From: Symbiodinium natans
Taxonomy: Eukaryota; Sar; Dinophyceae; Suessiales; Symbiodiniaceae
Assembly: GCA_905221605.1 (NCBI GenBank)
Contig: CAJNDS010000746.1
Location: 875,961 to 905,610 of the forward strand
Reading direction: 5' to 3'
DNA length: 29,650 bases
Made by a program: the position numbers and the translations under genes. The notes under the pieces are model-generated. The model saw nothing but the letters and a program-made list of their open reading frames with translations, did not search any database and was not told the DNA's origin. Below, piece after piece: positions 7,375 to 19,370 of this stretch (positions within the stretch are counted from its first letter, which is position 1; each line of letters opens with the position of its first letter).

Positions 7375-8040
7375 GCTCCGCGACCTTGAGGCTATACTGG
7401 CCTGACCCTTGCGGAAGAGCCCATATACGGGAGATGCCGGTTGGCCTGATCTGTCCGGTCAGGCCTACGCCATCGGCTCCGCAGTAAATCGACACGCCGG
7501 CGTCCCGAAGGACCGCCAACTCAACTTCCACCACTGCGGTGGACCCGCGTCTGAAACCGCGACGGCCATCTTCCCACTGCCGCGGGCACGAGCCGAGGAC
7601 ATAGTGCACCGCGAGGCGGCCTCCCGGCCCGCCACCGGGCACCAGGCCATCTTGGAGGATGCCTTCCAGGCAGTGCACATCGGTCCCGCGCCACATGCTG
7701 GGGCCGTACGTGGCGATCAAGCCATTCACTGCGGCTTCGGACAGGCCCGCATTTCGAGCCGCGGCTTCCTCTGGCGGGCGTCGTGCGCCAGGGCCGCTTC
7801 AAAAACGCTGTAAGGGGCCCCGAGGCTCTCCCCGGGCGCGAAGCGCCCCACGCACCCGTGGCTGCCGTGGCGCATGCACCGGACCAGCGTCCGCTGCATC
7901 TCTTCCACGCGCTCATCTGCGAGCCGCCCTTCTTCCCTTCTTTCCACCACCCATCGCGGCACAGGGGCCCGCGGATTCGCTGCCAGACTCGCACTCGGGC
8001 GGTCTGGACACGACCCGCTCCGAGGGGTCTGTGTGAGGTA
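7375..8040 (-). pseudogene. Tpt1/KptA-like (ADP-ribosyltransferase fold) fragment
   Basis: Two minus frames joined by one shift near 7755 read as one protein. The upstream part (about 7970-7760) has an Arg/Glu-rich helix. The downstream part (7729-7375) contains W-R-G-T-D, ILQDGL, GGRLAVHYVL, FRRGS and a final DAGVSIYCGADGVGLTG. In Tpt1/KptA RNA 2'-phosphotransferases the C-terminal lobe shows HGT, IL..GL, R.HVH and an aL.dGi.fy.s.NgVvLT pattern in this order. Here the HGT His is Arg, and the N-terminal lobe with its LRH motif was not found, so catalysis is doubtful. Known enzymes remove a 2'-phosphate from spliced tRNA using NAD+. A role in the element is unknown. The frame ends at a stop supplied by the end of the inserted MITE. 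Confidence 0.45.
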
Positions 8041-8165
8041 GCGGTAGGTGACCGCTCCGGCGGCCTGGACACAGCCCGCAGCGGGGCTCTGCTGACCACG
8101 AGGGTCCAAGCGACCGACCGGTCGCACCCGCGCGGTCTGGTAGCGACCCGCAGCGGGGCGCAGTG
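7995..8165. repeat. Imperfect ~60-75-bp tandem repeat in the polyprotein region
   Basis: Three diverged copies of CGGTCTGGACACGACCCGC-like sequence, each followed by a GGGGYTCTG-like motif, start near 7999, 8059 and 8136. They may encode a repeated peptide linker or be a local duplication. No domain is visible on either strand between 8165 and 8480. Confidence 0.6.
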
Positions 8166-8483
8166 CAGACACGGCGACACGGGAGGGGCACACCTACAAC
8201 AAGCTCTACAACACACTTGAACCGCTGCGGCGGGGGTAGAGGGCGTTCTCTTGGGGTTCGGGCAGTCCTACTCCTAGAAAACTGCTTAGCCTCACCTTGG
8301 ACCGAACCTCTAGGCCTCGGCTTGCAAAACGCACAGCTTACACGAACGGCTTGCCGGACGAAACGACGGACGACGAACGACGAACGAACTTAAATCCTCC
8401 CGTCCATCGACCGGCGGCAAGGGACAAAGCCCGCCCGTACTCCCAAGACACCCGCCCCGCGCCCAACAAACCCGAACAGTGAG

Positions 8484-8802
8484 GTGGTTCTGGTCCGATC
8501 GAGCGCGTCGCATCATGCTTCGCGCGCTTGCCTGCGTGCGAAGGGCTCACACCGAGAGCCTCTAGAGCCGAAGTCGCGCTCTGCGGAGCCGCGACCGCTC
8601 CTTTGGCGCACGCTTCGCGCACCGCCGCCTCGGCTTGGGCGTCCGTGAAGAACCGCCCGTCAATGACCCTGCCAGCCCTAACAGTAAGGTCATCGACGTA
8701 GGCGATCCACTCCTTAGTGCATCTAAGGCGCCTACCTCTGCCGGGAGCGTAGGCCCGGTCGACTACAAAATTAAAGTCGTCCGGACCATTGATTGGCCAC
8801 CC
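8484..8802 (-). pseudogene. Polyprotein fragment with YVDD motif
   Basis: The minus frame from 8802 reads about 105 credible residues: FNFVVDRAYAPGRG, then CTKEWIAYVDDLTVRAG, FFTDAQAEAAVREA and SALEALG. YVDD (8700-8689) is the catalytic-site motif of many retroelement reverse transcriptases. The residues after it are not the usual hydrophobic strand, however, and no other reverse transcriptase block is nearby. I recall similar sequence from dinoflagellate retroelement proteins but cannot name its domain. The fragment begins abruptly at the edge of the non-coding interruption and loses credibility after about 8484, where short GACGAACGACGAAC repeats begin near 8360-8390. Confidence 0.45.
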
Positions 8803-9494
8803 CCGCACACGCGCGCACGCACATACATTCTTTGCAGACATACATACACACATACATGGATGCAAAGATACGTATATTCCATAAAGAACACGCAAGCTCA
8901 ACACCGATCACCAATCAGCGCCACCATAAATGTCCGCAAACGCCGTGTTCAACTCAAATTTGCAACGCCTGAGGTCAGGCAGAGATCAAAGCAATAGGCC
9001 ACTTCGTCTGCCGCATCTGGGCTTGCAGAAAACCCTGATAACCCCTGACATTTTCCACAGTGGCTCACTCATCTTCCAGCAAATCATCTTTGACGCGAGT
9101 CCTGCCTGTTGTAGGAAATCACGCGCCCACGCGCCTTTCGTTTATTGACTTATGCTGTTTGGCGGTAAGTCATGCACCTTTCTTGTCATAGTTCCTGCAT
9201 TTTGGTGGGGCCCTATACATCGTTAAGAACATGCAGGTGTAATTACGTCGAAACACCTGTCAAAAAAGTCCGCTTTTTGCGATTCTTGCTTTTGGATAAG
9301 GGCACTGCACCTTCAAATCACGCTTGCGCGCAACACCTGCTTTTGGTTGGACGCCTTGACTTGCTCCGCGCGTGGTATGGTTGAATATTGGTGTCTAATA
9401 CGTTTCGTTTGAACTGCTTGTGCTTGTGTTTGAAATATGTATGGCATGCCTGAATGAAAGCTTCGCAAGTCATCACAAAAAGTGTACTGCGGCC

Positions 9495-9594
9495 TGCAGC
9501 CGCTCGACCATTTTGCGAAGAATCTCTGGGGGGAGATCCATGCGCAAGAGGAGGTCTGAGCGCTGTTGATCGGCCCTCTGCACCACAACAGCCT
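9495..9594 (-). other. Possible isolated exon-like segment
   Basis: On the minus strand about 33 codons read AVVVQRADQQRSDLLLRMDL and onward as an amphipathic, protein-like stretch. CCAG|G precedes it and CTGCAG|GC follows, compatible with the AG acceptor and GC donor used by dinoflagellate introns. No second exon was found, and the peptide has no motif I recognise. Chance is a real alternative. Confidence 0.15.
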
Positions 9595-10042
9595 GGCAAC
9601 AAGAGGGATGTGTGATGTCAATGGAAAGCATGAGAGCTGTCAGCGTTGCCCAAGGCCCCCGAAAGGGATGACTGGATGGCCCTGGCCTGAAAGTTATACG
9701 TCGCAAACCAAGTTCTTTTCGAAAGGGGGCATGTGGGAAGCAGGGAGGGGGCAGAAGAAGGGAGGGAAGGTAGAACATCAGGTTGAGGAATGTTGAGGCT
9801 GTCCCTGCCTGGTGGCGACCTGGGCCAGTCGCCGGCTTGCTTCGTGGAAGAAGCAAACGCTTGACGCCGGCGGGCGGTAGCTTCCGTCCCTCAGCACACT
9901 TTCTTGAGCTTACATGGCTTGACAGTGCCTGATGCCCCCCGAGCTCACAGCAAAGAAGCAGGGCGTGAACGCGCATTCCTGCAAACCACACCATTCAAAG
10001 AGCAACCTTTTCTCGGAGCTCCCTGTAATCGATGACAGGCCC

Positions 10043-10260
10043 TTTCAACACCCCAGTGAGGACAACCTCACTGCCAACCGCCAACCAACTCCGTACATTT
10101 CGCCAACCGCTAGCCAACTCAGCACAGTTCACCCACATTTCAACACCCCCCAGCGAGGGCAACCTCACTGCCAAGCGCCACAGTGCCCACCACATCCCAA
10201 CACCGCACCTTCCACCTGCACCCTCCAGCTATGTTGGAGGTGGGCTCCATGAAAGTTTAA
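10043..10260. repeat. Direct repeat of ~42 bp, 95-bp spacing, plus CCAGCTATGTTGG box
   Basis: TTTCAACACCCC...AACCTCACTGCCAA occurs at 10043 and again at 10138 with few changes. CCAGCTATGTTGGAGG follows at about 10226 and links this stretch to the repeat family at 13780-14160. Confidence 0.7.
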
Positions 10261-13200
10261 CATCCAAGTCACTTTTCAGGGTTTCTCTCACAGAAAAGCG
10301 GGACAATGGGCGAAGAGTACCAGGGCCAGGCAAGTTGCGCAAAGCTACTGCACGACACGTGACGCCTTGGACTTCTGGACCAGTTGCTGTCTCTTCCCCT
10401 TGGTACCAAGACAGCATGTGCTGGCCTGATGACCGTGGGAGCATGAGCGCCCGACGGGCTCCTTGTTGTACTCCCACTGGAGTACTGCGTCGGCATGAGC
10501 AGCTCGGACCTCAACTACACAATCATGCATCACACTAAGTCCACATGAAGCTCTTTGCCTTCCAAGAGTATGCCCCTTGAATCGAATTCCTATGACTTTG
10601 CGGGTGGCCCCGAAGCAGCAACGAAAAAGGCCAAGCAAAGTTACGCACTGTTGTGACAACTGTAAGGGAACAGAATGGGATAGTGAAGCACATTCTGTCA
10701 AAAGCGCCGGCCCCACCGAAAACATTTTGGGCTGCCATATTCGGACTTCCCCCGGATTGAGCTTTGCGGCTATGCTCCTCTGAGCCCAAGCTGGCGCAGA
10801 CAGCTGTAGGGCACAACGAAAAGCTGTGAGCCGGCAGCCACACGTCTTCGTGCGTGGCTTTAGAGGGCGAGCGTAGGACATAATATGTCGTATGCATGAA
10901 AAGAGCCTTTGCATAGAGGCTTGACATACATGACGCCGCGTGTGTGGCTACGGTTTGGCAGCCCAGTTCAGGTGACAGGGCTAGATCACACGTGACAGAT
11001 ACAACCTGACCTGCAGAGGTGAGACGAGGTTCTGCAGGTTGTGAGATGTTGTGAGAAGCTGTGTGAGCCAGAAGCTGTGCTCATCACTTCCGGAGACCCG
11101 TCTATCCAGTAGGCCGATTCGTTATTGGGGGGTGCCATCGTCAGGATTGTTCCCGTTGTTTTCACTATTTTTCACTGTACATGCTGTTGTTGAACATGTC
11201 TTTCGCTATGATGAATGCCATTTTTACAGGGAGGACGACGATGACAACTACGGCGACCACAACCACAACCACGACTGCATGGAGATGTAAGGTCTAGAGT
11301 CTAGAGAATCAGGGTCGAAGGCGGGAACTGCAAGCCTGGGCACCTCATCATCACCGCACAACTCAAATCATGGCAGCAACACGGAAGAAGAACAGATATC
11401 CGAATTATCGTATACATACCACAAGTCGAAACATCATCATCAACCACTCCATCATCACCTGAGGCTGCTACTTGCTGAGAGGTTCGGTTCGGGATGAGCA
11501 CCAACTCGCACAACAGATTCCGGGCACCTTTTGAAGCCACCTGGCCTTCTGTGTCCATGCAGAGGTGTCATGCAACGCGCCCTTCCGCTATCGGAGGGGT
11601 GGTTCGTTTGCCAGGGACTTTGCGCCATCGAGTTGCTCGCCTACCGGCTTGCAGGAATCATCTTCTGGGGTTCAGGGTTTACACTCTCGCAAAGGGCGTT
11701 CAGGGTTTACGGTTTTAGCCTATGGGTGGAACGCCTCGAAATAAAGCAATAAAGCATAGACCTGCAACTGATAAACCACGAACTGTACAGGAGCCAGCTT
11801 TCGGGCCCTTGTCGTCCTACTAGTTACATGGCTATGCCAGCGTCGAACCTTTGCCAAGCATGTCTCCAGTGGCAGATACAGATCGCCTCTGGCCAAACTC
11901 CAAAGCTTCGAATCTTGCGAAGCGAGATTCCGCAAGTCAGCACTTACGTCTGCTATTGTTGTCGCTACTTTGTTTTCGAAAAGTGTTCGTCGTGTTGATA
12001 TGGAATGCTCCCTACTGGCTAGCGGCTAGGTCGCTGATCTCGGTACCCCCTTTCTCCGACGTACTTTGCGCCCTGTCCCGTTTGCCCTTGCTCAGTGCTC
12101 ATATGTCTAGGCGACTTTGACTCGCACTAGCATCATAAGGCCACTCTGAGAAAATGGAACGAAACTTCACACAAAATGCTACCCTATCAGCACTATCAGT
12201 AGCGCAATCAATGTAGAAATATTCATTGCTCCGGGAGCGGCTTCTCGAAGATGTAACTTGTAACGGAACACACAACTAAAGATTAGAGAGCTGCAGATCA
12301 ATATACTATCAAAAACGACCGCAACCGGGAAAGAAAGAAAAGTCCCAGCAAGCAACAGACTTTTGAAGTGTTGATGGGAATACTCGCGCTCACCCGTTCC
12401 TGATCAGATTCGACTAGAAATCGAATCAAACCGAAGACACTGAGATTATCAGGAAAACACCCCACCAGATAAGCACCAGCCGTACTAAATGTGGGAAATG
12501 CGATGCGGCAAGTTGATGTGAGCCTGCATTGTGAGGCTCCAAAGCAAAGGCACAAGAGCGACACACCTACCAAACCCTTAGGGCTGCCGATATTGCCTGC
12601 TTTGGGCGTCAGCGGGCAACGATGTTCACGGCTTCCTCAGCAGTCGTCTTGTGTGCTCCACGCAAGCCGCACTTGTGGCGATTGCCTACAGGCTGCTCGG
12701 ATGGCTTGACGGTGTTTGCAATCATTAGCCTCTGACACTTGCTTCTGTTCTGCTAAGGCTGCTAAGGCAATGGGAGGAGATCGTTCCTCACCCAGAGCCG
12801 TCCTGACCACGTTCCAATGGGCGTCAGCACCGAGTTCGTGGTGGGAGAGCCTCGCATGCTGCATCGGCAGGGACTTGGGGCAAACAGATTCTATCGACCC
12901 ACATCTGAAAAACCAAGATGCCCGATGAACTTCCCCCCAGTGCCCACGGAGAAGATAGACATCTCATTGTCCCGGACTTGGTGGATCACCTCATGAACGA
13001 TGCAGCTTCCTCTGCTGTAAATGCGCGGGAACTAATATAAAAAACTGCAAGACCTGCACACAGTCCACCAAAAGCACGAGATTCCCCCGTACAAAACACG
13101 TGTGGCACGATCCCGACTCCCGACACATATCCATGGCACCCAGAAAGACTCTGAATTGGGCGTTTTTCCGCGCCCGTTGGTGGGTGTGTTCGACTCTAAC

Positions 13201-13334
13201 GATCCTTCACCCACGAAACAGTGCCTGTACCAACAATGTAGTCTTATAATCTGATGGTGTAACTTTAACGAGAACTCACTGCACAACTCTCTCGTTCTCC
13301 TTTCTTCTTCTGTTATATCAGGCCTGCCTGGAAA

Positions 13335-14222
13335 AGGGATGACAACTTCAAAGATAACCCGACCAGCAAAACGACTGGCCATGTCTAGCCAATGGGCTCC
13401 GTTGCCTTTCCACCCATGTCGTAAGTGTGATATGTTTGCAGGAGCATTAGCTACACGTCTTCACCAGCACTGGCACCCGGCCCGAAGCGACTGCTTCCAT
13501 TGGGCAATCTTTGTTGTATTCTTCGGCACGAGTACGTCAACATGTTGGGGCTCAACTTCAAAACTAACCGAGACGACCAAACGACCAGCCCTCGCCCTCG
13601 GCCTTCCACGTGCGTACTTCATGTTGTGTGTGTGTGTGTTTGGCGGCAGGTGGTGCTACTGTGCGTAGAATCCTGGAAAAGCAGCTGCTTGCGCGGACCT
13701 CCCACTCCAGCTACTGCAAAATGCGAGTTGCTAGAAATATCCACAAATCCAACACCCCAACACACAAACCCCGTTCACCGTCCAGCTATGTTGGGACATC
13801 TGCCGCCACATGTCGGTTGCAGCTGTTGTCACTCAGCACACGCCAGCTATGTTGAAGGTGCGCTGCCAGATATCGCACAGCCTCAACCCCGGTTCTGAGT
13901 CAGCAGCCTGCAACTATCTCACAGGTGCACTGCCATATATGTCATGTCTACACACATATACACATCGACCATGCACATGGGCAGTAAACAAAACGCTCCA
14001 GTGATACTTTTTGTGCGACACCACAGGCCGGGCACTGCTGCCACACCAGCCCAACCCCGGTTCTTGGACAGCACACCGCAGCTCTGTTGGACGTACGCTG
14101 CCTCATATCGGATACCTTAGACTCCTTAAACCTCACGCTCCAGCTATGACAGAGTCTTTACGGAGCACTGACAAACATCGAAGACCACCAACTCGACGGT
14201 CCAAAACGACTGGCTCTCGGGC
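13335..14222. repeat. Diverged dispersed repeats with CCAGCTATGTTG boxes
   Basis: CCAGCTATGTTG or a variant recurs near 13782, 13845, 13910, 14080 and 14143, often followed by a GTGCGCTGCCACATATC-like stretch and a CAACCCCGGTTCT box. A second motif, ACTTCAAAACTAACCGA with an AAACGACCAGCC tail, recurs near 13345, 13555 and 14175; the last two each run into a short TG microsatellite. This suggests an old ~600-bp duplication. A tRNA-derived or SINE origin is possible, but no polymerase III boxes were clear. Confidence 0.65.
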
Positions 14223-14226
14223 TCTG

Positions 14227-15223
<997 letters not shown>

Positions 15224-15237
15224 CACAGCGCGACCGC

Positions 15238-15873
15238 CGGGTCCGCGCCCTGCGAACCGGTGGCGGTGTACACCGAGCGGGAAACTGCCCTGTGAGCAGC
15301 TTCCCTCTGCTCGTACTCCAGGACGACCTTGCGGCACTCCTCCCAGGTCTGCGGTCCTCTCAACCCGCCATCCTTGGGATCTCCAAGCCACAACCTCTTG
15401 TCGTTCCTGATCTCCTTCTGAAGATACGGGGGCATCTTCCTAAGATAGGAGAGACACAGCTCTCGGGGCGTCTTGCCAAGTCCGACCGCCTCCAGATCCG
15501 CAATGGAGGCCTCGAACAGAGGCTCGAACTGGTGCCCTGTGAGCTTGCCTTTGGCGAGGGCGGCATGCCGCTCTTCGCGAGATTCGCCGAACATGAGATG
15601 CTTGTTCTTGATGCGGTCGTAAACTGCTTGCGGGTCAGAGAGCACTTCCCCCGACTTCCACGCCGCACGGTACGCATTGGTGTAATTATAAGTCTTCACG
15701 CGTGAACCGCGGCAGTGCCCGCGCAGGGCAAGCAGCTTTTCCCGCGCACTCATGCCGCGGCAGTTGTTGGCGAGAGCGCAGACGTCCTCGAACTCCTCGT
15801 AGAACAAGACTACGTCTCGCGCGTCCGACTTGTCGTCGGTCAACGTCGGCCACGTGAGGTCAGTTTTGACCGT
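15238..15873 (-). pseudogene. Gag core domain of the retrotransposon
   Basis: About 210 codons without a stop on the minus strand. It reads LTWPTLTDDKSDARD, FYEEFEDVCALANNC, RGSRVKTYNYTNAYRAAWKS, IKNKHLMFGESREER, GKLTGHQFEPLFEASIADLE, LSYLRKMPPYLQKEI and TWEECRKVVLEYEQREA. This helical, aromatic-rich layout fits the retrotransposon Gag capsid domain and agrees with Gag proteins I recall from Symbiodinium genomes. Such a protein assembles the virus-like particle that packages element RNA. No CCHC zinc knuckle follows: the frame runs into the TG microsatellite after G-A-D-P-A-V. The same frame continues upstream, but the better upstream reading is in another frame, with the switch near 15885. 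Confidence 0.75.
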
Positions 15874-16996
15874 ATTTGTCCGCCCCTTTGGGCAAGCGCC
15901 TCTTTCAGCGCCTCCGTTTGGGCAGCGAGTGCGGCGGCAAGATCGCCCGCCGGGTGCTGGGACCCGGTCTGTGAGCCTCCTCCGTCTGAACCTCGCTTGA
16001 GCGCTTCGATCTCCATCTCTAGCGCCGCAAGCTTTGCACGCAAAGGGGAAGCGGGCCGCAGACGGGACGCCTGCAACCCCTACACCACCTAAACCTTGGG
16101 CAGCGCGCAAACCACTAAGACACGGACCTGTTCCCACCTCACCTGCTGCTGCAGGGGGAGCTGGTCCCGGCGACTGCAGGCCGACGAGCCCCGCAGGGAC
16201 GTCTGACGGGGAACTCCAGACCTTCTCCTTGCTAGAGCTCTCCTTTCCCCCGAGCGCGAGGCCGCGAGGATAAGTTCCCCGATGCACTTAATCTCTTGCT
16301 GATTATCGTGTGCATCATCGGGGTCCTCGCCTGTGCGCAAGGCCGCGACCGAGAATCTGGTCCGCAGGCGCCGGACCATCTTGGTGGGGCGCCAGTCACC
16401 GAACTCATCGGCCAAGATCGGGGCCTTGGTGCTCAAGACATCCAGAGCACCGACATCCACCACGATACCATGCGCCCGCAGCGCCAGAACAACGTGGGAG
16501 ATGCGCGTCAAGTAGTCCGCGGTAGGGCGCGCAACTCCGCCTGTCGGCTGTCGGCGGCGCCTGGCACGGACCCCGCTGTCGACGGCGGACCGGACGGTCC
16601 CGCCTTACGGGACTCCGGCGCCGACTCGGGCACGAAGGCCGCACCACTGGGCACCATAGCGAGTTCACCTGCCGCGGCGTGGACATCCGCCCGCGGTGGC
16701 GGATCCCCTCCCACTCCGGCAGCCTCCGGGATCAACTCGCTATCGTCTTCTTCGTCCTCCTCTTCTTCTTCTTCTTCCATGTCATGCAAAAACTGCATGA
16801 CTCGGCGCCAGAGGGCCGCCTCCTGTTCAGGCGTCGCGCTGATGCCATCCCGTTTAGTCAGTGGCCGGCTTCCTGTGTCCTTCCGCCGTTTGAGCCACCT
16901 GACATATGACACCTTTTCCGGATACGGGACTTCCCCGCTCTGTATCGCCTGCAGGAGGGTGACGCCCTCAGGCTGACCTGCCACCTCTGAGGACAT
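15874..16996 (-). pseudogene. Gag N-terminal region, split over several frames
   Basis: The likely start is the ATG at 16996 (M-S-S-E-V-A-G), about 150 bases inside the 5' LTR; upstream codons of that frame run into the LTR and have no protein-like look. Frame one (16996-16525) carries PYPEKVSYVRWLKRRKD, a Trp-Arg helix, and a Glu/Asp run near 16785-16740. Frame two (16522-16255) carries ISHVVLALRAHGIVVD and ILADEFGDWRPTKM. Frame three (16254-16100) is Ser/Pro/Ala-rich. Frame four (16076-15885) gives LRAKLAALEMEIEALKRG and LAAALAAQTEALKEAL, a clear coiled coil that leads into the Gag core. Three or four single-base shifts would be needed for one frame. They may be mutations or homopolymer errors in assembly. 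Confidence 0.6.
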
Positions 16997-17131
16997 GGCT
17001 GCAACGCGCGGTGTCTTGGATCCTAGGCCGCAGGCGTGGAACTCAGTCCACGCGTCCAGGACACGGACCGCGGCGGACAAGCAACGCAGTGCTCGCCCAC
17101 AAAGGCCGTAGGCACAAGAGCTGAACAACTT

Positions 17132-17147
17132 CCCAGAACAGCCCCCA
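17132..17147 (-). promoter_or_regulatory. Candidate primer-binding site
   Basis: Two bases inside the 5' LTR the minus strand reads TGGGGGCTGTTCTGGG. LTR elements prime minus-strand DNA from a tRNA 3' end, so a primer-binding site begins TGG, as here. I could not match the rest to a particular tRNA. Confidence 0.5.
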
Positions 17148-17149
17148 AT

Positions 17150-17462
17150 TGTGAAGTCGACCAACCCGGTCTTGCACTAAGCAAATGCAAACACGAGCGG
17201 CCACGCTGCTTTTGACTTCGCGGGAACACCAGCTCAGAAGGTGCCCTACAGCCAAGCGTCCGGTCGGACCGCTCCGCAACCTTAAAGCTACAGAACGAAA
17301 CTACCGAGCACAAAGCTACAAGTCTACTCGCATACTTGAGCCAAAATATTGGCATTGATACGAATTGCAAAACTATACATGCAAAGGAAAACTACAAGGT
17401 GGTCTGCCGAGTCCTAATGCATCACAGAGCAGAAGATGCATATGCACTCATGTCAGCTCACA
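17150..17462 (-). repeat. 5' LTR (right copy)
   Basis: Second 313-bp copy with the same TGTGA/TCACA ends and two substitutions relative to the left copy (99.4% identity). Being upstream of gag in element sense, it would hold the promoter. About 115 bases in it has the DinoSL-like stretch. Near-identity implies recent insertion or later gene conversion. Confidence 0.93.
17335..17353 (-). promoter_or_regulatory. DinoSL-like sequence in the 5' LTR
   Basis: The minus strand reads ATTTTGGCTCAAG at 17347-17335, identical to the 3' half of the dinoflagellate spliced leader, preceded by GCCAAT. Both LTRs share it. A chance 13-base match in 313 bp on two strands is of the order of one in 100,000. Confidence 0.65.
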
Positions 17463-17514
17463 ATATATGGTATATATATATATATATATGGATATATATC
17501 TATATATATATATG

Positions 17515-17548
<34 letters not shown>

Positions 17549-17646
17549 ATTTGTGTGTATGTACATACATATGTATATACACATACATGTGTGTATGTAC
17601 ATAGATAGATAGATATAGATAGATATATATATATATATATATACGT
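17463..17646. repeat. AT/GT/GATA microsatellite, insertion target
   Basis: ATAT, GTGTGTATGTACATA and GATAGATA tracts begin directly at the right LTR edge. The sequence left of the element (AAAATATATGATAT) fits the other half of the target. Bases 17647-17735 are plain sequence with no gene seen. Confidence 0.9.
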
Positions 17647-17735
17647 ATACAATCAAGAGAGCCCACGCGTGGATATAAAAGCGCGGTTTGCGAGGCATTG
17701 GCAGAAAGATGCGTACACGTATGTGCTAAGTGCTC

Positions 17736-18417
17736 AGAGTTTAGGGTTTAGGGTTAAGGGTTTAGAACCTCAAAGCCCTGAAGCCCGAAAACCGAAAATC
17801 CCAAAGCTGCTGCTCCTGATGGCCACGCCGCCAGCCGACTGCGAGCCATCAGCCCAAGATCTGTCAGTAGTCCAACTTGGGGTGTGGAAGGGCTTCCTTA
17901 GCCGAAAGCGCAGCCAGCTTTAAGACTTGAAACCCTAAACCCTAAACTATAAACCCCGAACCCTGAACCCTAAAACCATAAACCCTAAAACGCTACACCC
18001 TAAGCCCTAAACCCTAAACCCTAAACCCTTTCGTGCGGGTCAGGTGGGCTAATGAACAGGGCTCTCGGACTTGATGGGGTTTAGGGTTTAGGGTTTAGGG
18101 TTTAGAGTTTAGGGTTTAGGGTTTAGGCTTTAGGGTTTAGGGCCACACTAACAAACTCAGATGCAAACTAAGTCATGGCACTGTCCTAACCTCTCACCCT
18201 GGCGGTTTAGGGTTTAGGGATTAGGGTTTAAGGCTTAGGGCTACCAGTAAACCCTAAACTCTAAACCCTAAACCCTAAACCTTGCGTGGGGACATCCATA
18301 TCGTTGTGGTGGTCCACTTGAGCGAAGCTCGAGCGCGCGATAGGATGCACTCCTGGGGCGGCTAAAGACCTCAAACCCTTTTCGGGTTTTAGGTTTAGGG
18401 TTTAAGGTTTAGGGCTT
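17736..18417. repeat. Telomere-like arrays in both orientations with unique spacers
   Basis: TTTAGGG runs lie at 17740-17765, 18077-18143, 18203-18245 and 18390-18415; CCCTAAA runs lie at 17926-18030 and 18249-18285. Spacers of 50-160 bases (17770-17925, 18030-18075, 18145-18200, 18290-18385) show no recognised feature. An 84-codon plus-strand frame at 17669-17923 has no motif and is not called. Confidence 0.9.
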
Positions 18418-18419
18418 TA

Positions 18420-18539
18420 CTTGGAGGTTAAGGGTACTTCACACCCCAATTATAACTGTACTTACAAGCCCCCTAAGTTCTTCTGGTCGGTTATAAGTAC
18501 ACTTACAATTGGGGTTATCAGCACCCATGAACCTCCAAG
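18420..18539. mobile_element. 120-bp fold-back MITE with TA target duplication
   Basis: Arms of about 50 bases begin CTTGGAGGTT on both strands and include a CCCCAATTRTAA block, roughly 80% alike, with a ~16-base loop. TA flanks both ends (18418-18419, 18540-18541), the duplication used by Tc1/mariner elements. Outside the TA is telomere-like repeat on both sides. It codes for nothing. Confidence 0.8.
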
Positions 18540-18541
18540 TA

Positions 18542-19370
18542 GGGTTTAGGGTCTAGAGTTACGGGTTTTAGGGTTTGGGGGTTTAAGGGTTTGGTTTTCG
18601 GATTCCCGAAACCCTAAACCTTAAACCCTCAACGTTGGATAGATGGCAACTTGTTCGCCTATCATAGGGGCCTTACTAGTTCGTTCAGGGCTTCGGGGGG
18701 GGGGGATATGATAGTATAACTAATAAGGGAATACTGTCTATTCGCTTACTCCGACCCCTTAGTAGAGGGTGCAACCCTAAACCCTAAACCCTAAACCCTA
18801 AACCCTAAACCCTAAACCCTACACCCTACAAACCCTGAACCCGGGCTCATAGGCCTCCGGCCTTCTCGACTTGGTTAGCACGGCTTTTCGTCGTCGCTTC
18901 TGACTCATTTCGTGGGCAGTTCTGAAAAATTATGGTCCCTTCTTGGGTGCCCTGGATATAGAGCTCCAGATGGAGGGTTTAGGGTCTAGGGTTTAGGGTT
19001 TAGGGTTTAGGTTTTAGGGACCCCGATGAGGTACCCCTACTTTCGGAAACCCCCAACATTGTTCATGGGTACTATCCCAAAAAAGGGACCCTAATTTACG
19101 AAACCTACTTCTTTGAAAACTTGGTCTCTCACGCAGCTTGGGAGCAGGGGCAACACACTCTAGAAGCGCATGTCTCGTAAACGGCCCCCTAAACCGAAAC
19201 TCTAAACCCTAAACCCTACACGCTAGGAAACCCTAGGGTTTGTGATTGTCAGAGTTCTTTTGGGGGACCTGAACCTTGAACCACTTTCTGCACGAACAGG
19301 AGCACGACACCCTCACCCTACAACCTAAACCACCTGTTGGAAGGATTTAGGATTCAGGATTTGGTTTAGG
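18542..19370. repeat. Telomere-like arrays and spacers
   Basis: A CCCTAAA array (about eight copies) at 18772-18840, TTTAGGG copies at 18975-19018 and scattered single copies at 18542-18625 and 19195-19240. Spacers 18640-18770, 18845-18970 and 19020-19190 are unique-looking. The first has a 12-base G run near 18697. No gene seen. Confidence 0.85.

Noticed and set aside
8484-8802. Confident call of reverse transcriptase
   Set aside because: Only the YVDD tetrapeptide fits; other conserved blocks are missing.
11051-11290. Small His/Asp-rich metal-binding protein
   Set aside because: The acidic/His tail comes from a short GAC/CAC repeat and the rest of the frame has no supporting pattern.
12637-12928. 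Possible host exon on either strand
   Set aside because: Both strands are open over about 75 codons with no splice-site pair or motif that favours one.
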